A DNA stretch of 64,000 bases. Origin: Stentor coeruleus. Lineage: Eukaryota > Ciliophora > Heterotrichea > Heterotrichida > Stentoridae. The notes below the pieces were generated by a model. It was not told the origin of the DNA, did no database searches, and saw only the letters and a list, made by a program, of their open reading frames with translations. Positions within the stretch are counted from its first letter, which is position 1; every line of letters begins with the position of its first letter. The position numbers were made by a program, and so were the translations under genes. Below are positions 1-10,409 of this stretch, one piece after another. The stretch spans positions 1 through 64,000 of the forward strand of contig MPUH01000297.1 of NCBI GenBank assembly GCA_001970955.1. Reading direction: 5' to 3'.

Positions 1-801
1 CTGCATAGTTATATGAAAAGTTATAATTTATTAGTTAAAGTATTTTCTAATAGTTTATATATCATTTTGCATATTGTAAATGATCCTAATTTTTAATTTT
101 CTTTAATTTTATATTGTTGCTTTTGATACATATAATAATAAATCTCAGCTTTTTTACCATTTTGATATTTTTGCATTTTGGTCCTTGATATTTCGATATT
201 CCACCTTTTAAAACTTGAAAATAAAAACTGATTATAAAATGAACTTTAGGTTAATATATCTAACTGTAAGTAAATTAAAATAAAATAAATTCACTGAAAG
301 ACAAAGTATGTATCATCAAATAAACAAATTTATAAATACTTAGCTTGCATATTGAGTATATTTATTTTATTATACCATAAGAGAAATTAATATAGCAAAC
401 ATTGAATTTATTTTTTTCTTTGCAATCCCTATCTCCATACCCTATAAAAGCTTTTTTGAAGGCAACAATTATCTTACCATGATTGTAAATATTTAAATTC
501 AAATTATATTTAATCACTATATTCAATAGTTTTGCTTAGAAAATTTTCCCATTTTGATACTTTAATATACTTGATATTCAAGAAGTTTAAGTGTTGAATT
601 TTTGCATTCTCTAAGAAATTACATATATTTTTTTTGATAAACTTGTTTTAATTTTCTATTGTGTTTCCTAGGATTACTTATAATATTACATTCATTTTTA
701 TGTACTATTTTAAAATTATCTTTATTTCAAGCATTATGAATCAATATATAAAATTAAAAGTTTTCAACTAATTTTCTTAGATAATTTTGTTTTTCATGAT
801 T
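1..801. other. AT-rich intergenic stretch, no gene seen
   Basis: No open frame of protein-like composition was found on either strand. The stretch lies downstream of the MFS transporter that ends at 802 on the minus strand. A neighbouring gene may begin off the left edge. Confidence 0.5.
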
Positions 802-2196
802 TTAGACAATTTTTAAATTCTGATATCTACTATAGCTTTTCTTACAATTAAAGTAATTCCAAGAATAATCATAAGGTCCGCCATGAAGTCTCTAAATAAA
901 TCTTACCGCCGTATTCCATGCAAGGAAAAAATAAAGAACACTCCAAACACACCAAGATGAATTAAGAATCATACCCCAATAATATCCAAATGAATTAAAA
1001 AAAGATCCAATTACAACTGGAGCTAGAAAGTTTCCTAAAAGACAAATTAATACACCAGATATCGCTGTTGTTTGACTTTTTAAATGTTTTGGGACGCAGA
1101 AAAGCATAGCTGTTATAGAAGGTGTTACAAACATTGCGCCAAAAAAGCATCCAAACCCTAGGAAAATCAAAAAAATATTCAAATTATCACTGATAGTGGC
1201 TATAGATACTGATAACAACACACCGATTGAACAAAAACAAGAAAGCTCAAGTCCTTTTCTTACACGATAATTTTCTAAAACTTCTTCATCGATTATATTC
1301 TTATCATATTGTTCTTGATACTCACTCATTAGCCATGTAAGTAACAAACTTCCAGCGCCAATACCAAAAAGTCCAGATACCAACTGAAGCATTGAATATA
1401 TAAAATTAGCACTTTCTGATTCCATATGAAAGTAAGTCTGTAGAAAATCAATAGTCTAAATATATAATACCCAATAACTAAATCCTGTACCAACAAAAGC
1501 AAGAGCAGCAACTCCAAGTATTATAGCAACAAGTACAGGATTTTGAATTATAATCTTTATTTGCCCAATCATTGATTCATCAGAACCTTCCTTTGGTCTA
1601 AAAATAAGTTTCTGATTTTCTTTTGGTAAAATTAAAAATATCGCTAATGGAATCGCTAAAAAAAAGTCAAATACAAAAGCATATCTCCAGATACCTGTTA
1701 AATTTTTAATAAATGGTCCATAATTCAACCCAATAACTATCCCAAGCATTTGATTATAACTTACAATTCCAAGCCAGATAGTTTTTTTATCTTCAGGGGC
1801 AATTTCTAAAACACAAGGATTGCATAAAGATATAAAAGCACTTGCCCCAAAACCTACAAGTAATCTTGATACTAGTAAAGTCCAAAAGTTTAATGCCATA
1901 CTTGTTAGCAGTGTCCCTATTCCCCAAATTATGATTCCAATGAAAATTATTCGATTGGAATTGTAACTTTGTGAGAAATAAGCTGACACTGGAGAAAAAG
2001 GTATTGTTGCTAATAAACTAGTTGAACCAATTAGTCCAAGACCAATTGTTCCTACATCGATTCCCCCTTGCTCTGGGTTTTTGATATCTGTCAACAAGGA
2101 ATTAAATGCAAATTGATCAAGAGTTATCAATGTTCCAATGCACAAGTATAGGCAAAGAAGCATTTTCGGGCTCAGATCTAAATATTCCATGCACAT
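802..2196 (-). CDS. MFS transporter, spinster-like, two 15-nt introns
   Basis: A multi-pass membrane transporter of the major facilitator superfamily, 454 aa after splicing. The N-terminal half carries the long hydrophobic helices and the GFGASAF and SYNQMLG motifs seen in spinster-type carriers; the substrate cannot be read from sequence. Two introns interrupt it: GTATTATATATTTAG at 1456..1470 and GTAAGATTTATTTAG at 892..906, both phase 0. Removing the first joins ...GFSYW to TIDFLQTYF. Removing the second replaces a premature VRFI end by a tail with HGGPYDYSWNYF and a stop at 802. If the last intron is kept, the protein ends about 30 residues earlier. Two Met codons lie at the start (M1 and M3) and either could be used. 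About twelve membrane helices are expected. The spinster assignment is by resemblance only. Confidence 0.85.
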
Positions 2197-2359
2197 GAAT
2201 AAACTATATAAAAACTAAGAGAGAAAGATTATAAAATATGGTTAAAAGTGTTAGTTATATCAAAATTTCTATTTCCTTTAGTTATCAATATCAAAAAAAT
2301 CAATAAATCATTTTATTTAATAAACCCCAAAGTATAATTAACAACAAACATTTTATTTA

Positions 2360-3121
2360 TTATATCGTTGGCATAACTAAACTTGATCTTGATCTTGATG
2401 TAGAATCATAATCATTTAGAATATACGATGCATTTATTTCAATAACCAACTGATTATTTTTCAAAACCTTTTCTTTAACATTCGGCTTTTTTAATATCAC
2501 ATGTTTACTTATTGCTTTATTCCCTTGTGTATCTTTTTTTTTAAAATCATTCACAGTGATTTTCTTCATAGTAATCAAATCTGGTGAAATACTTTCAGCT
2601 TTAGTTTTCGGTGAATGACTTATTCTTGTACTTTTCTTAAGAGCATTTCTCATAAATAATTTTTTCTTTAAAGAATCACTTTTCGATCTATCAATGAACT
2701 TTTCTTTTTCATGATTAAAACTTAAATGTTTGGATGTATTGTCTTGTTTTATTATTTCTGGTTTATCAAGTATACAAGATGTTTTAATGATTTTTTTTTC
2801 AGTCTTTACTTGAAGTTTAGCACTATTTGCATTTATCCCAATATCTTTTATAAATATTGGCTTTGGGGGAATTTTTCTTGATGAAAACAATCTTTTGAAG
2901 GAAAAATTTGAGTCTTTGTATTTGAGAGTATCTCCATGCATATAGCTTCCACCCGTGTTGAAAGATTTATTTGTTATACTTGAATTTAAGAATCCTCTGG
3001 AATAGTTTTCTAAATAATGATGAACTTTATCTGAAGATTTTTTTGGTTGAGTGTCTGAATCTTTTATTCTTCTTATTATATCTGAAACGTTAAGCTTTTG
3101 AGATTTTTTTATTGATTCCAT
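2360..3121 (-). CDS. Hypothetical Lys/Ser-rich basic protein
   Basis: An uninterrupted frame of 253 aa, very rich in Lys and Ser, with no recognisable domain, signal peptide or membrane segment. It starts at an ATG and ends at a plain TAA with no intron. The composition suggests a largely disordered protein, and similar basic, Ser-rich proteins of unknown role recur in this window. It sits 163 bp from the MFS transporter on the same strand. Function unknown. Confidence 0.6.
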   Translation of the reverse strand: MESIKKSQKLNVSDIIRRIKDSDTQPKKSSDKVHHYLENYSRGFLNSSITNKSFNTGGSYMHGDTLKYKDSNFSFKRLFSSRKIPPKPIFIKDIGINANSAKLQVKTEKKIIKTSCILDKPEIIKQDNTSKHLSFNHEKEKFIDRSKSDSLKKKLFMRNALKKSTRISHSPKTKAESISPDLITMKKITVNDFKKKDTQGNKAISKHVILKKPNVKEKVLKNNQLVIEINASYILNDYDSTSRSRSSLVMPTI

Positions 3122-3984
3122 TATAAAATTATTATAGAGATTTAGATCTAGACTTTTAGAGTTTAAAATTATTTTAAAGATAGGATTATTAAAGCATTTA
3201 TTTTATATTTGATTATTGATTTTTTGGTACCTGATTTTTTCAATCAATTTTATTTGAAAACTGTGAGAGAAATTGATTCTTTTTGAGAATGTGTGTGTTT
3301 GCTAGCTTTAAAGTATAGTTATTTACATTAACTATATTCAAACTCAAAAAGAAGTTTTTTGCAAGGTTTAATAGACTTTCTTTATTATAAAGTAAAGATT
3401 ATATTTTAGTAAATTTGATATGCAAATTAACTATTTTATGTTTATAAGTTTAATAATAAAAAATTGAAGAGATTATTATCTACATAATAAAATATCGCTC
3501 TTTGTATTTAATCCTTAACAATAATTTATTATCCCCTAAAATCATAAATAACAATCTTTCTTCTATATTATTTCTTTAATTATCAACTGATCGATTGTCC
3601 AAAACTGGTGAATTATTTTTTAAATTTCTCAATTGTAAATTAGTTAAGTGATATTAAATATCTCAAATATATTCAATAACAAAATAACAGATTCTGCTAT
3701 TATTTTTTTGCAGTTAAAATCCTAATTATCATTCATATTAATCAATATCTTGATATATTTGCATTTATTTTTTTTAGCATATAATGACTATAATTGTCTT
3801 ATAAAATCAACCTTAAAAGTATTAAAAAATTCCAACTTGAAATTTAAACTTACAAAAACGTAACTATACAATTATATGACTAAATCAGTCTATCCCTATA
3901 CATATTTTTAAGTTGAATATTAAAACCCTTAATAAAATTAATTTTCCTTCAATTTGTCTATAAGCTAAGAGATTGTGAATAAAT
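3122..3984. other. Intergenic stretch between divergent genes
   Basis: 863 bp of AT-rich DNA between the start codons of a minus-strand hypothetical gene and a plus-strand kinase. It must hold both promoters, but no specific motif was recognised and no RNA gene was seen. Confidence 0.45.
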
Positions 3985-5375
3985 ATGGTAGACCTGGAAA
4001 ACTACACTATCATACGAAATCTAGGCTCAGGAGCTTTTGGGCAAGTAAAGCGTAACCATTACTTAGTTGCATGTCATAACCTCACGAAAGTTCAGGTTGC
4101 CATAAAAATAATCCAAAAAGATTTAGCTAAAGAGCAAGGCTTGCTTAAGGGCATAAAAAATGAAGCACGTTTTTTACGACGTTTTGATCATCAATACATA
4201 ATAAAACTGTAAAAGCTAATTAGATTCGAATATATAAACAAAGAAACAGTTATTTATCTAATCTTAGAGTATGTGCCTGGAGGTGAATATTATAGGTNCC
4301 TGGAGGTGAACTTTATAGTTTATTAGAAAAAAAAGGAAAAATTCTTGAACATGAAGCAAAGAAAATGTTTTATCAGCTAGTCATAGCTGTTCAGTATTCC
4401 CATAGTCAAAAAGTTGCTCATCGTGACATAAAACCAGAAAATATTTTGTTAGACGAAAACAAAAGCATAAAACTCGGGGATTTCGGATTGAGTAATTATA
4501 TGAAAGATGGAGAGTTCATGAAAACAGCTTGTGGATCAGCGAATTATGCTGCACCAGAAATTGTATCAGGACAAAAATATTGTGGAGCTGAAGCTGATAT
4601 TTGGAGTCTTGGTGTTTTGCTTTTTTTACTTCTTGCAGGATATTTACCTTTCGATGAAGCTTCAATGCCAGCTTTGATTCAAAAAATTAAGTCTGCTAAG
4701 TTTACTTTTCCATATCATATATCTGAAAATGCAGCTGATTTAATAGAAAAAATGCTTATAGCAAACCCTCTGTATAGAATTTCTATTGCAGATATTTTAA
4801 AACACCCTTGGATAACTTATTCATATCCTGCTCCACCTATAACTACTCCAGCGCCTATAATTATTGATGAAGAGGTTTTTGCTAATACTCAAGCTTTTTT
4901 TTTACATTTAGACCATGCGGAATTAGAAAGGAAAAAAGAAAAAATCTTACAAAAAAAAGGAAATGATATTTTCACAGTTTCTTATGAAATGCTATTGTAT
5001 AAAAAACAGAAAATTCTTGGTATTGTTCCATGTAATTTCAAGAGAGTGTTTAAACCTGTTAAAATTTTTACAAATGCTGGGAAAACCCCTAATGATTGGA
5101 GATTTTGTTTTTGTTTTGATGAAAAAAGTGATGTGATTATGACTATTTTGTGTGAAAAATTGAAGGATTTAGGAGCGTATTGGAGATTTGAAAATCCGTT
5201 TTTTATAAGTATTGTTGTTAAAGATCATGACAAATTTTTGAAAGTTGAAGCTAGACTTTATGAAGCTAAAACTCCTCAGGATGAAAAAAGATTTTTTGTG
5301 GATCTTAGGAGAATTAAAGGACATTATTTGAGGTTTTTAGATTGGTGCATGCATATGTATAAAATTGTTCGGTAA
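3985..5375 (+). CDS. SNF1/AMPK-like Ser/Thr protein kinase, interrupted by assembly join
   Basis: A CAMK-group protein kinase closest to the SNF1/AMPK family. Visible motifs are the glycine loop GSGAFGQV, the VAIK lysine (about residue 41), HRDIKPEN, DFG, GSANYAAPE (SNF1 kinases have GSPNYAAPE) and the WSLGV helix. About 200 residues follow the kinase domain, ending in a stretch that resembles a KA1-type fold, but this is uncertain. A 15-nt intron GTAAAAGCTAATTAG lies at 4209..4223 (phase 2). An N at 4298 sits between two near copies of one 22-nt segment (4276..4297 and 4299..4320). Leaving out one copy and the N gives 1353 coding bases, an exact multiple of three (450 aa), and a normal EYVPGGELYSLL sequence, so the break is an assembly artefact, not a mutation. 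Confidence 0.88.
4276..4320. other. Unmerged contig overlap around N (assembly artefact)
   Basis: A 22-nt segment is present twice on either side of a single N at 4298, identical at 19 of 22 positions. The duplicate breaks the kinase frame, and its removal together with the N restores it. This is what is expected when two contig ends that overlap are abutted with one N. Confidence 0.85.
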
Positions 5376-5749
5376 TCTTTGTAAGTAATTAGTTTAGATG
5401 TATAAATGTTGCAGATTAATAATTAATTATAAATGCAATAGCTTGTAAAGAATAATTATAGCATTATTCGTAAATGCTTTAAACTTAGCATTTATTTTTA
5501 GAAGCTTTAATTAATACAATTTTCATATTATTATACTGATTCACTTTCTTAGTAAATTAAGTTTAAAGATCTCTAACTGCTAATTTATCATTATTAATAA
5601 TATATTCTTTAAAAGTTTCAACTGAAAGCCCTATAAAAAAATTCTATCCATACATACCTAGTTCTAGAAACCAAAAAAAGGGGCAAAAAAGCAAATAAAA
5701 GTGCAAAAATCTACATCTTATTGAATAAAAGGTTTAATTAGCTAATCAT
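5376..5749. other. Convergent intergenic stretch
   Basis: 374 bp between the 3' ends of the kinase gene and DNAJC8. Only AT-rich sequence was seen; no RNA gene or repeat. Confidence 0.45.
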
Positions 5750-6433
5750 TCAAATTATAGATTTACTGCTTGGTGGGCGTTCTTCAACTTTAGGCTGAGG
5801 AGGTCGCATTTCAAAAGTTTTCATTCGGGACTTGACAATTTTATGATCTTTTTTCATAGAAAACTTCCTCCATTGATTAACTCTTTTATCTCTGCTTCTT
5901 TCCCATTCTTTTTCTTCATTAGTTTTTTTTTCCTCTTCTTCTCTACGTTTTTCTTCTTCATCTCTTTGTCTTTTTTTTGCCATCCAGTCGTATTTATCAA
6001 AATGAAATTTTCTTTCTTCAATTTCTCTAAAAATTCTATTGCTCGTATCTTGAACTTCAGAATTAAAAGTATCATCTGGTAATTTGTTGATCCCAAGCAT
6101 TTCTCTACGCCGATTTTCTTTTTTTCTATCGAATTCTACTCGTTCACGAGCTTCACGCATTATTCTTTGATACATGCTTTTCTTTTCTGGATCTTGTAAG
6201 GTTCTATTTGCAAGCTCAAGAACTAAATATTAATTACTTTGAAATGCTTGAAGCGCTCTTTCGTCTCTACACCGATCAGGATGTAATAATAATGAGAGCT
6301 TCCTAAATTTTGTTCTTATCATTTCATCTGTTGCATCTGGCCCAAGCATTAGGACTTCATATGGATTTACCCATTTTTCTCTTGCGCAAAGTCTTTCAAG
6401 CTGAGCTTCTGAAGTTAGCACATTAGAATCCAT
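5750..6433 (-). CDS. DNAJC8: DnaJ-domain splicing-associated protein DNAJC8
   Basis: A J-domain co-chaperone of the DNAJC8 (SPF31) family, a nuclear protein associated with the spliceosome in other eukaryotes. After removal of the 15-nt intron GTAATTAATATTTAG (6216..6230, phase 1) it encodes 222 aa. The J domain covers about residues 23-90 with the HPD triad at 51-53, followed by LANRTLQDPEKK, which is typical of DNAJC8. The C-terminal half is charged (KRQRDEEEKRREEEEKK) and contains the family signature WERSRDKRVNQWRKF. Length and domain order match the family (human about 250 aa). A 79-aa frame on the opposite strand is only a shadow of the Glu/Lys-rich region. Confidence 0.9.
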
Positions 6434-7176
6434 TTTCTAAAAAGTATATTCATATAAATTATTTTCCTGATTTTCTTATTAGAAATACTTCATTTCAATT
6501 GTCTTTCTTTAATTAATATTTTAATATAATCTAGGTCGACTAGGATATTAAACTACAAAAGAAAATTTTATGGACTAAGATTTTATAATAAATAAGGATT
6601 TAGATTTATTTATACATTATCTTAAATATGAGCATATATTATAGATTGATAAAGTTATCCCATAATTCTATACATTCTAATTTCTTCAGGTAAATTTGAC
6701 AATTTTTCAACCTTATTATTTTCAATAGCCTTAAGAAATCGTTTTCTTTTAGAAGTTATCTTAATACTTCCTATTATCCAAACACCTTCAATCGCATACT
6801 CATGATAGTTTTCCTCTTCCAAATTTCGATTCATCAATTTAAACTCAATTTCACGCTCATTTATTCTTTTATCATCCTCAATAAATTAAAAAATATAACT
6901 CCTTCAGCCTTAGCATATTTTAAAGTTTTTTTTGTTTTTAAAATATAAAATTTACAATTTCTAGCTCTAGATAAATTACTTTTTTTCTAGACAAAACCCA
7001 ATTACTTTTCCTTTCATCGATAAAATCTCTAAAAAACACAAAAACTTAATCTACAAAAATCTATCACATATAAATTATATCACAATTTACTATTCCCTCA
7101 TCTTCCCTTATTCCTAATGCTCAATTTTTTATACTTAATAACTTAAAATCATGATAAATTAAATCTTATAGATTTT
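6434..7176. other. Intergenic stretch holding a transposase relic
   Basis: 743 bp between DNAJC8 and the next minus-strand gene. The central part (6655..6905) is a decayed transposase fragment, listed separately. The remainder is AT-rich with nothing recognised. Confidence 0.45.
6655..6905 (-). pseudogene. Merlin/IS1595-like (ISXO2-type) DDE transposase relic
   Basis: Read on the minus strand, an open segment of about 75 codons ends at 6655 and contains AIEGVWIIGSIKITSKRK then FLKAIENNK. This corresponds to the (V)EGxWVFGGIE ... FLVxVxxR block that follows the first catalytic Asp in Merlin/IS1595 DDE transposases. No in-frame ATG begins it, a stop lies upstream, and the protein-like reading (KYAKAEGVI) continues in another frame near 6905, where the conserved motif before the first Asp is expected. 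It is a short, broken fragment of a plain DNA transposon. The family call is from motif memory and needs a profile search. Confidence 0.5.
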
Positions 7177-8889
7177 TTATTCAGCTACGGTCTTATTTTG
7201 GCATAGATTTTTCGTATTTTTCTCATCAAGATGTCTAATTCTCTGTTTACTTCTTTTTAAACCAATAAGAATCCTCTCATAATCTTCAAGTGATTCTGCA
7301 CAATGTCTATTAACAATATCAGTAGCCCCATAAACATCATAAGATTTCGAAGATGAATAAAGTGAGTTTTGCATTAGACTCAAAGTTAAACTAGGAGATC
7401 GATGTGGTCTCACATAAAATGATTTATTAAAAGGTGTTGAATTAGAATGGCTCAGCATAATATTTGACATATTCCCATTTCGATCTATTTGGAAGTTATT
7501 TTTATATTCTTGAGCTAATTCATAAGGTAATCCTACATTAGGGTTGATGCGTTCTTTTTTTCTAATCCTGTCAATATTCGAAATAGTTTTCCTAAATTTA
7601 TCATAAAAAGTTAGCGTTTTAGGAGATTTCATAGAAAATTGGGACTTTAAATTAGCTTCTTGATTATTTACTCCAGCATTATCAGGATTTTTTGATGCAT
7701 CTTCAACTCTTTGTGAAATTTCATCGATAAACTCACTTTCTGAATCTGACCTAAATGCTTGATCCTTTTCAATAACTTCTCGATTTATTTCTTTGCATTC
7801 AACTGACTGAACTTTGATCTGTGGACAATTTATAAGAATCCAATTTTTTTGTGAATCTTTAATAAATTCACAAACAGATTCGATTATTTCATACTTTTCA
7901 TTCATACAAAATTTCTTTAGCAAATGGTTTACTAATTGAATAGTTTTTTCAATATCAGGATTTGATGTATGAACAGGATGCATATAAGATTGTGTTATTG
8001 ATTGACAACTGACCAAAAATTTAGATGATTCTTCTTTGGTCATGTACATTGATGATTGAAATTGAGGTTTCCATGGTAATCTAAATTTGTTTTTCAAATG
8101 ATTAGTTAATCCAGTATTATTGTTAAGGTTTTGAGATGCAATAGATTTAAGACTCTCTCTTTTTTTCTTATTAAAAGCTTCTAATAACCCAGTTTCAAGT
8201 TTGTTTTGTATTTTGACTCCAACTTGTGCACTTTGCGATCTTGGATGTTTTGATTTTTGTTTTTCAACTTTTTTCCTATTGCAAACAAGATAATATTTGT
8301 ATTTATGGTTTTTCCAATGAGCTTTAAATATAGACATGACATCATTTGCTGGAACTATGAATTCTTGCATTGTCCCTGAAATTGAAGGTTTTGATAGGGC
8401 ATAGGCTTTAGCTTGACCTGTGGTTCTAAAAAGCCGAATTTTTTGGTTTGCCTTTTTAAAAATACATGCAACACCTACTGTTTCTTGTTGATTATTTTCA
8501 ATATTATCGAAAAATCTACTAAAACAATCTGCAGCATCATTTATTTGAAGAATTCCTTTTGAGTTGGTATAAATATAATAACCAGGACACGGAAGAAAAA
8601 GTGTTGGAGCTATTTTTAGTGGGACATCAAATATTTTCGCTATTCTGCAAAGAATTCCATAGAAACCATGAATGTTTATTGTGCACAAACTTGGGAAAAT
8701 CAAAGAACTTGTTAGAGAAAGTTTGTCTTCTTCACGTAAATTAACTTTCTTTAGCATTTTTTCCTTGTACATACGATTATAATTTTTGATTTTTTTTGAT
8801 TCGGCTTGCTTTATTTTTTGCTTGTAGTAACATATTGCTGTTAGCAGTTCTTCAGCTTCAGTATTAGTTTTTTCAAAGCTCAAATTCAT
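7177..8889 (-). CDS. Hypothetical protein, 570 aa
   Basis: A single uninterrupted frame with no domain I recognise. The first 60 residues are charged and probably helical (KQKIKQAESKKIKNYNRMYKEKML). Residues about 65-215 look like a folded globular domain (LCTINIHGFYGILCRIAKIFDVPLKIAP, then FKAHWKNHKYKYYLVCNRKK). The rest is Ser/Asn/Lys-rich and probably disordered. It is transcribed divergently from the SHIPPO-repeat gene with only 50 bp between the two start codons, so the promoters must be very compact or shared. That pairing hints at a ciliary role, but this is inference only. Confidence 0.65.
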   Translation of the reverse strand: MNLSFEKTNTEAEELLTAICYYKQKIKQAESKKIKNYNRMYKEKMLKKVNLREEDKLSLTSSLIFPSLCTINIHGFYGILCRIAKIFDVPLKIAPTLFLPCPGYYIYTNSKGILQINDAADCFSRFFDNIENNQQETVGVACIFKKANQKIRLFRTTGQAKAYALSKPSISGTMQEFIVPANDVMSIFKAHWKNHKYKYYLVCNRKKVEKQKSKHPRSQSAQVGVKIQNKLETGLLEAFNKKKRESLKSIASQNLNNNTGLTNHLKNKFRLPWKPQFQSSMYMTKEESSKFLVSCQSITQSYMHPVHTSNPDIEKTIQLVNHLLKKFCMNEKYEIIESVCEFIKDSQKNWILINCPQIKVQSVECKEINREVIEKDQAFRSDSESEFIDEISQRVEDASKNPDNAGVNNQEANLKSQFSMKSPKTLTFYDKFRKTISNIDRIRKKERINPNVGLPYELAQEYKNNFQIDRNGNMSNIMLSHSNSTPFNKSFYVRPHRSPSLTLSLMQNSLYSSSKSYDVYGATDIVNRHCAESLEDYERILIGLKRSKQRIRHLDEKNTKNLCQNKTVAE

Positions 8890-8939
8890 TATTTATTTTA
8901 TATCATACTTTTTAGGTATTTTTTTCTTTTGAATAAAAT

Positions 8940-10394
8940 ATGATATCGAGAAAAACTGAATTTTGGAAATCATCTACACCTGATAACCTAGGTCCTGGCT
9001 GCTACACTAATAGTGTGAGCGAAAAAATTAAACAAAACAAAACAGCTTTCTTAGTTAAAGCTAATAGAGCACTTTCTGTACCTAAAAGAAGTACAGCAGC
9101 TACACCAGGACCTGGATCATATGTATATACAGATGGTTGGTCACAGATAAAACCTCAGGAAACTAGCACCTTTGCTTCTAGGTCTAAAAGAGACATTTTT
9201 CAAGCCTCTCGTTTCATGGCTCAAACTCCTGGTCCTGGCAGTTATGAAACAGAAGCATTATCCCAAAGCCCATCAAGAAAAAAGCCTAAATTTCTTGCAA
9301 TGTATCTAGACCCAAGTCCAATTTCAATCCCATCTAGAGACCCTAATCCAATAATAAGCGAGCCTTCTAAACCAATAAAAAAGAAAGATCGAGGTACAGC
9401 CTTTAGTAAATACAAAGCCAATAGAAAAGTTTTTGAAGTGACTTCGAAAAATCCAGGCCCAGGTGCTTATGATTTAAATGAAAGTCTTGATAAATCCATT
9501 TCCCAAACCACTTGGATGTTTTCTTCAAAAAATTCAAGACCAAATTCTCAAAATGGGCAAATTCCTGGTCCTGGTGCTTATGCAACTTCATTAAGAATCT
9601 CAGCAAATACTGGGATTTTCTCTACAGCTCCAAGGGAGTTACCTTTAACAAATGATCCTTATAGACCAATACAAGTAGGCTGTCATGATGTCCCAGCAGT
9701 AGGTTCTTACAAGTCAAAAGAAGATCAAAATAAAGAAGAAAAACTGAAGGCCAAGTTTATCACAGGGGATATATATTCGAAAGTTGTTCCTTTTAATACA
9801 AATGAGAAAAGGCAAATGCCTTGGGTTCCTAAGGATAAAATCCCTGGTCCTGGGGATTATTTGATAGAAAAAGCCAACAATAAGAAAGATTCTAATATTA
9901 TATTAAAAGCTCCTAGGTTTGAAAGTGAAAAAATTCCTGATTATCCTGGCCCAGGAACTTATGATTCTCAAATTGTCGTTAATGAAAAGCCATCTCCTAT
10001 TTTTTCAAGTAAAATCCAAAGGTTTACTTCTGTTCCAGCAGGATATTCGACTCCTGAGCCATATTTCGGTCATCAAAAATGGACTAAGAAACAAACCCGA
10101 GCTGAGGATTCAATGCTTATAAACCAGAAATTATGCTTTGATTCTTCAGTGCCTCGGTTTAAAAAGAAAAAAACTTCTGGTAAACTTGGCCCTGGATGCT
10201 ATGATACTAGACCTTCTACTGTTGCAAGTATACCTGTCTCTAGAACTGAAAGATTTAGTGGATATGGCAATTATCGACCAAGCACTGGCACTGATCAGCA
10301 TATTGGCCCTGGATATTACAACCCTTCAGTTAAAAACAAAAAATCTTTTAATATGGCCAAAGAACTTAACAATGAAAAACTTTGGATGATGTAA
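8940..10394 (+). CDS. SHIPPO / sperm-tail PG-rich repeat protein (ODF3/CIMAP-like)
   Basis: A 484-aa protein built of STPG (SHIPPO) repeats. PGPGSY, PGPGAY, PGPGDY, PGPGTY and LGPGCY units recur about ten times from residue 18 to 470, spaced 30-60 residues apart, sometimes degenerate (AVGSY, TPEPY, IGPGYY). Proteins of this type, such as ODF3/CIMAP and STPG family members, associate with axonemal and cortical microtubules; some are microtubule inner proteins. No intron. The start at 8940 is the first ATG and lies 50 bp from the divergent gene. A further gene begins 15 nt after its stop. Confidence 0.88.
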   Translation: MISRKTEFWKSSTPDNLGPGCYTNSVSEKIKQNKTAFLVKANRALSVPKRSTAATPGPGSYVYTDGWSQIKPQETSTFASRSKRDIFQASRFMAQTPGPGSYETEALSQSPSRKKPKFLAMYLDPSPISIPSRDPNPIISEPSKPIKKKDRGTAFSKYKANRKVFEVTSKNPGPGAYDLNESLDKSISQTTWMFSSKNSRPNSQNGQIPGPGAYATSLRISANTGIFSTAPRELPLTNDPYRPIQVGCHDVPAVGSYKSKEDQNKEEKLKAKFITGDIYSKVVPFNTNEKRQMPWVPKDKIPGPGDYLIEKANNKKDSNIILKAPRFESEKIPDYPGPGTYDSQIVVNEKPSPIFSSKIQRFTSVPAGYSTPEPYFGHQKWTKKQTRAEDSMLINQKLCFDSSVPRFKKKKTSGKLGPGCYDTRPSTVASIPVSRTERFSGYGNYRPSTGTDQHIGPGYYNPSVKNKKSFNMAKELNNEKLWMM

Positions 10395-10409
10395 TTTAGA
10401 TTAATAATA

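Noticed and set aside
5843-6096. Overlapping frames of 79-80 codons on both strands inside DNAJC8
   Set aside because: Shadows of the Glu/Lys-rich segment of DNAJC8; composition (Phe/Ser-rich) is that of the antisense of GAA/AAA codons.
10395-10409. 15-nt gap between two frames as a micro-intron joining the SHIPPO protein to the next gene
   Set aside because: The gap does not begin with GT and end with TAG in the needed positions, and the first frame ends at a true stop before it.
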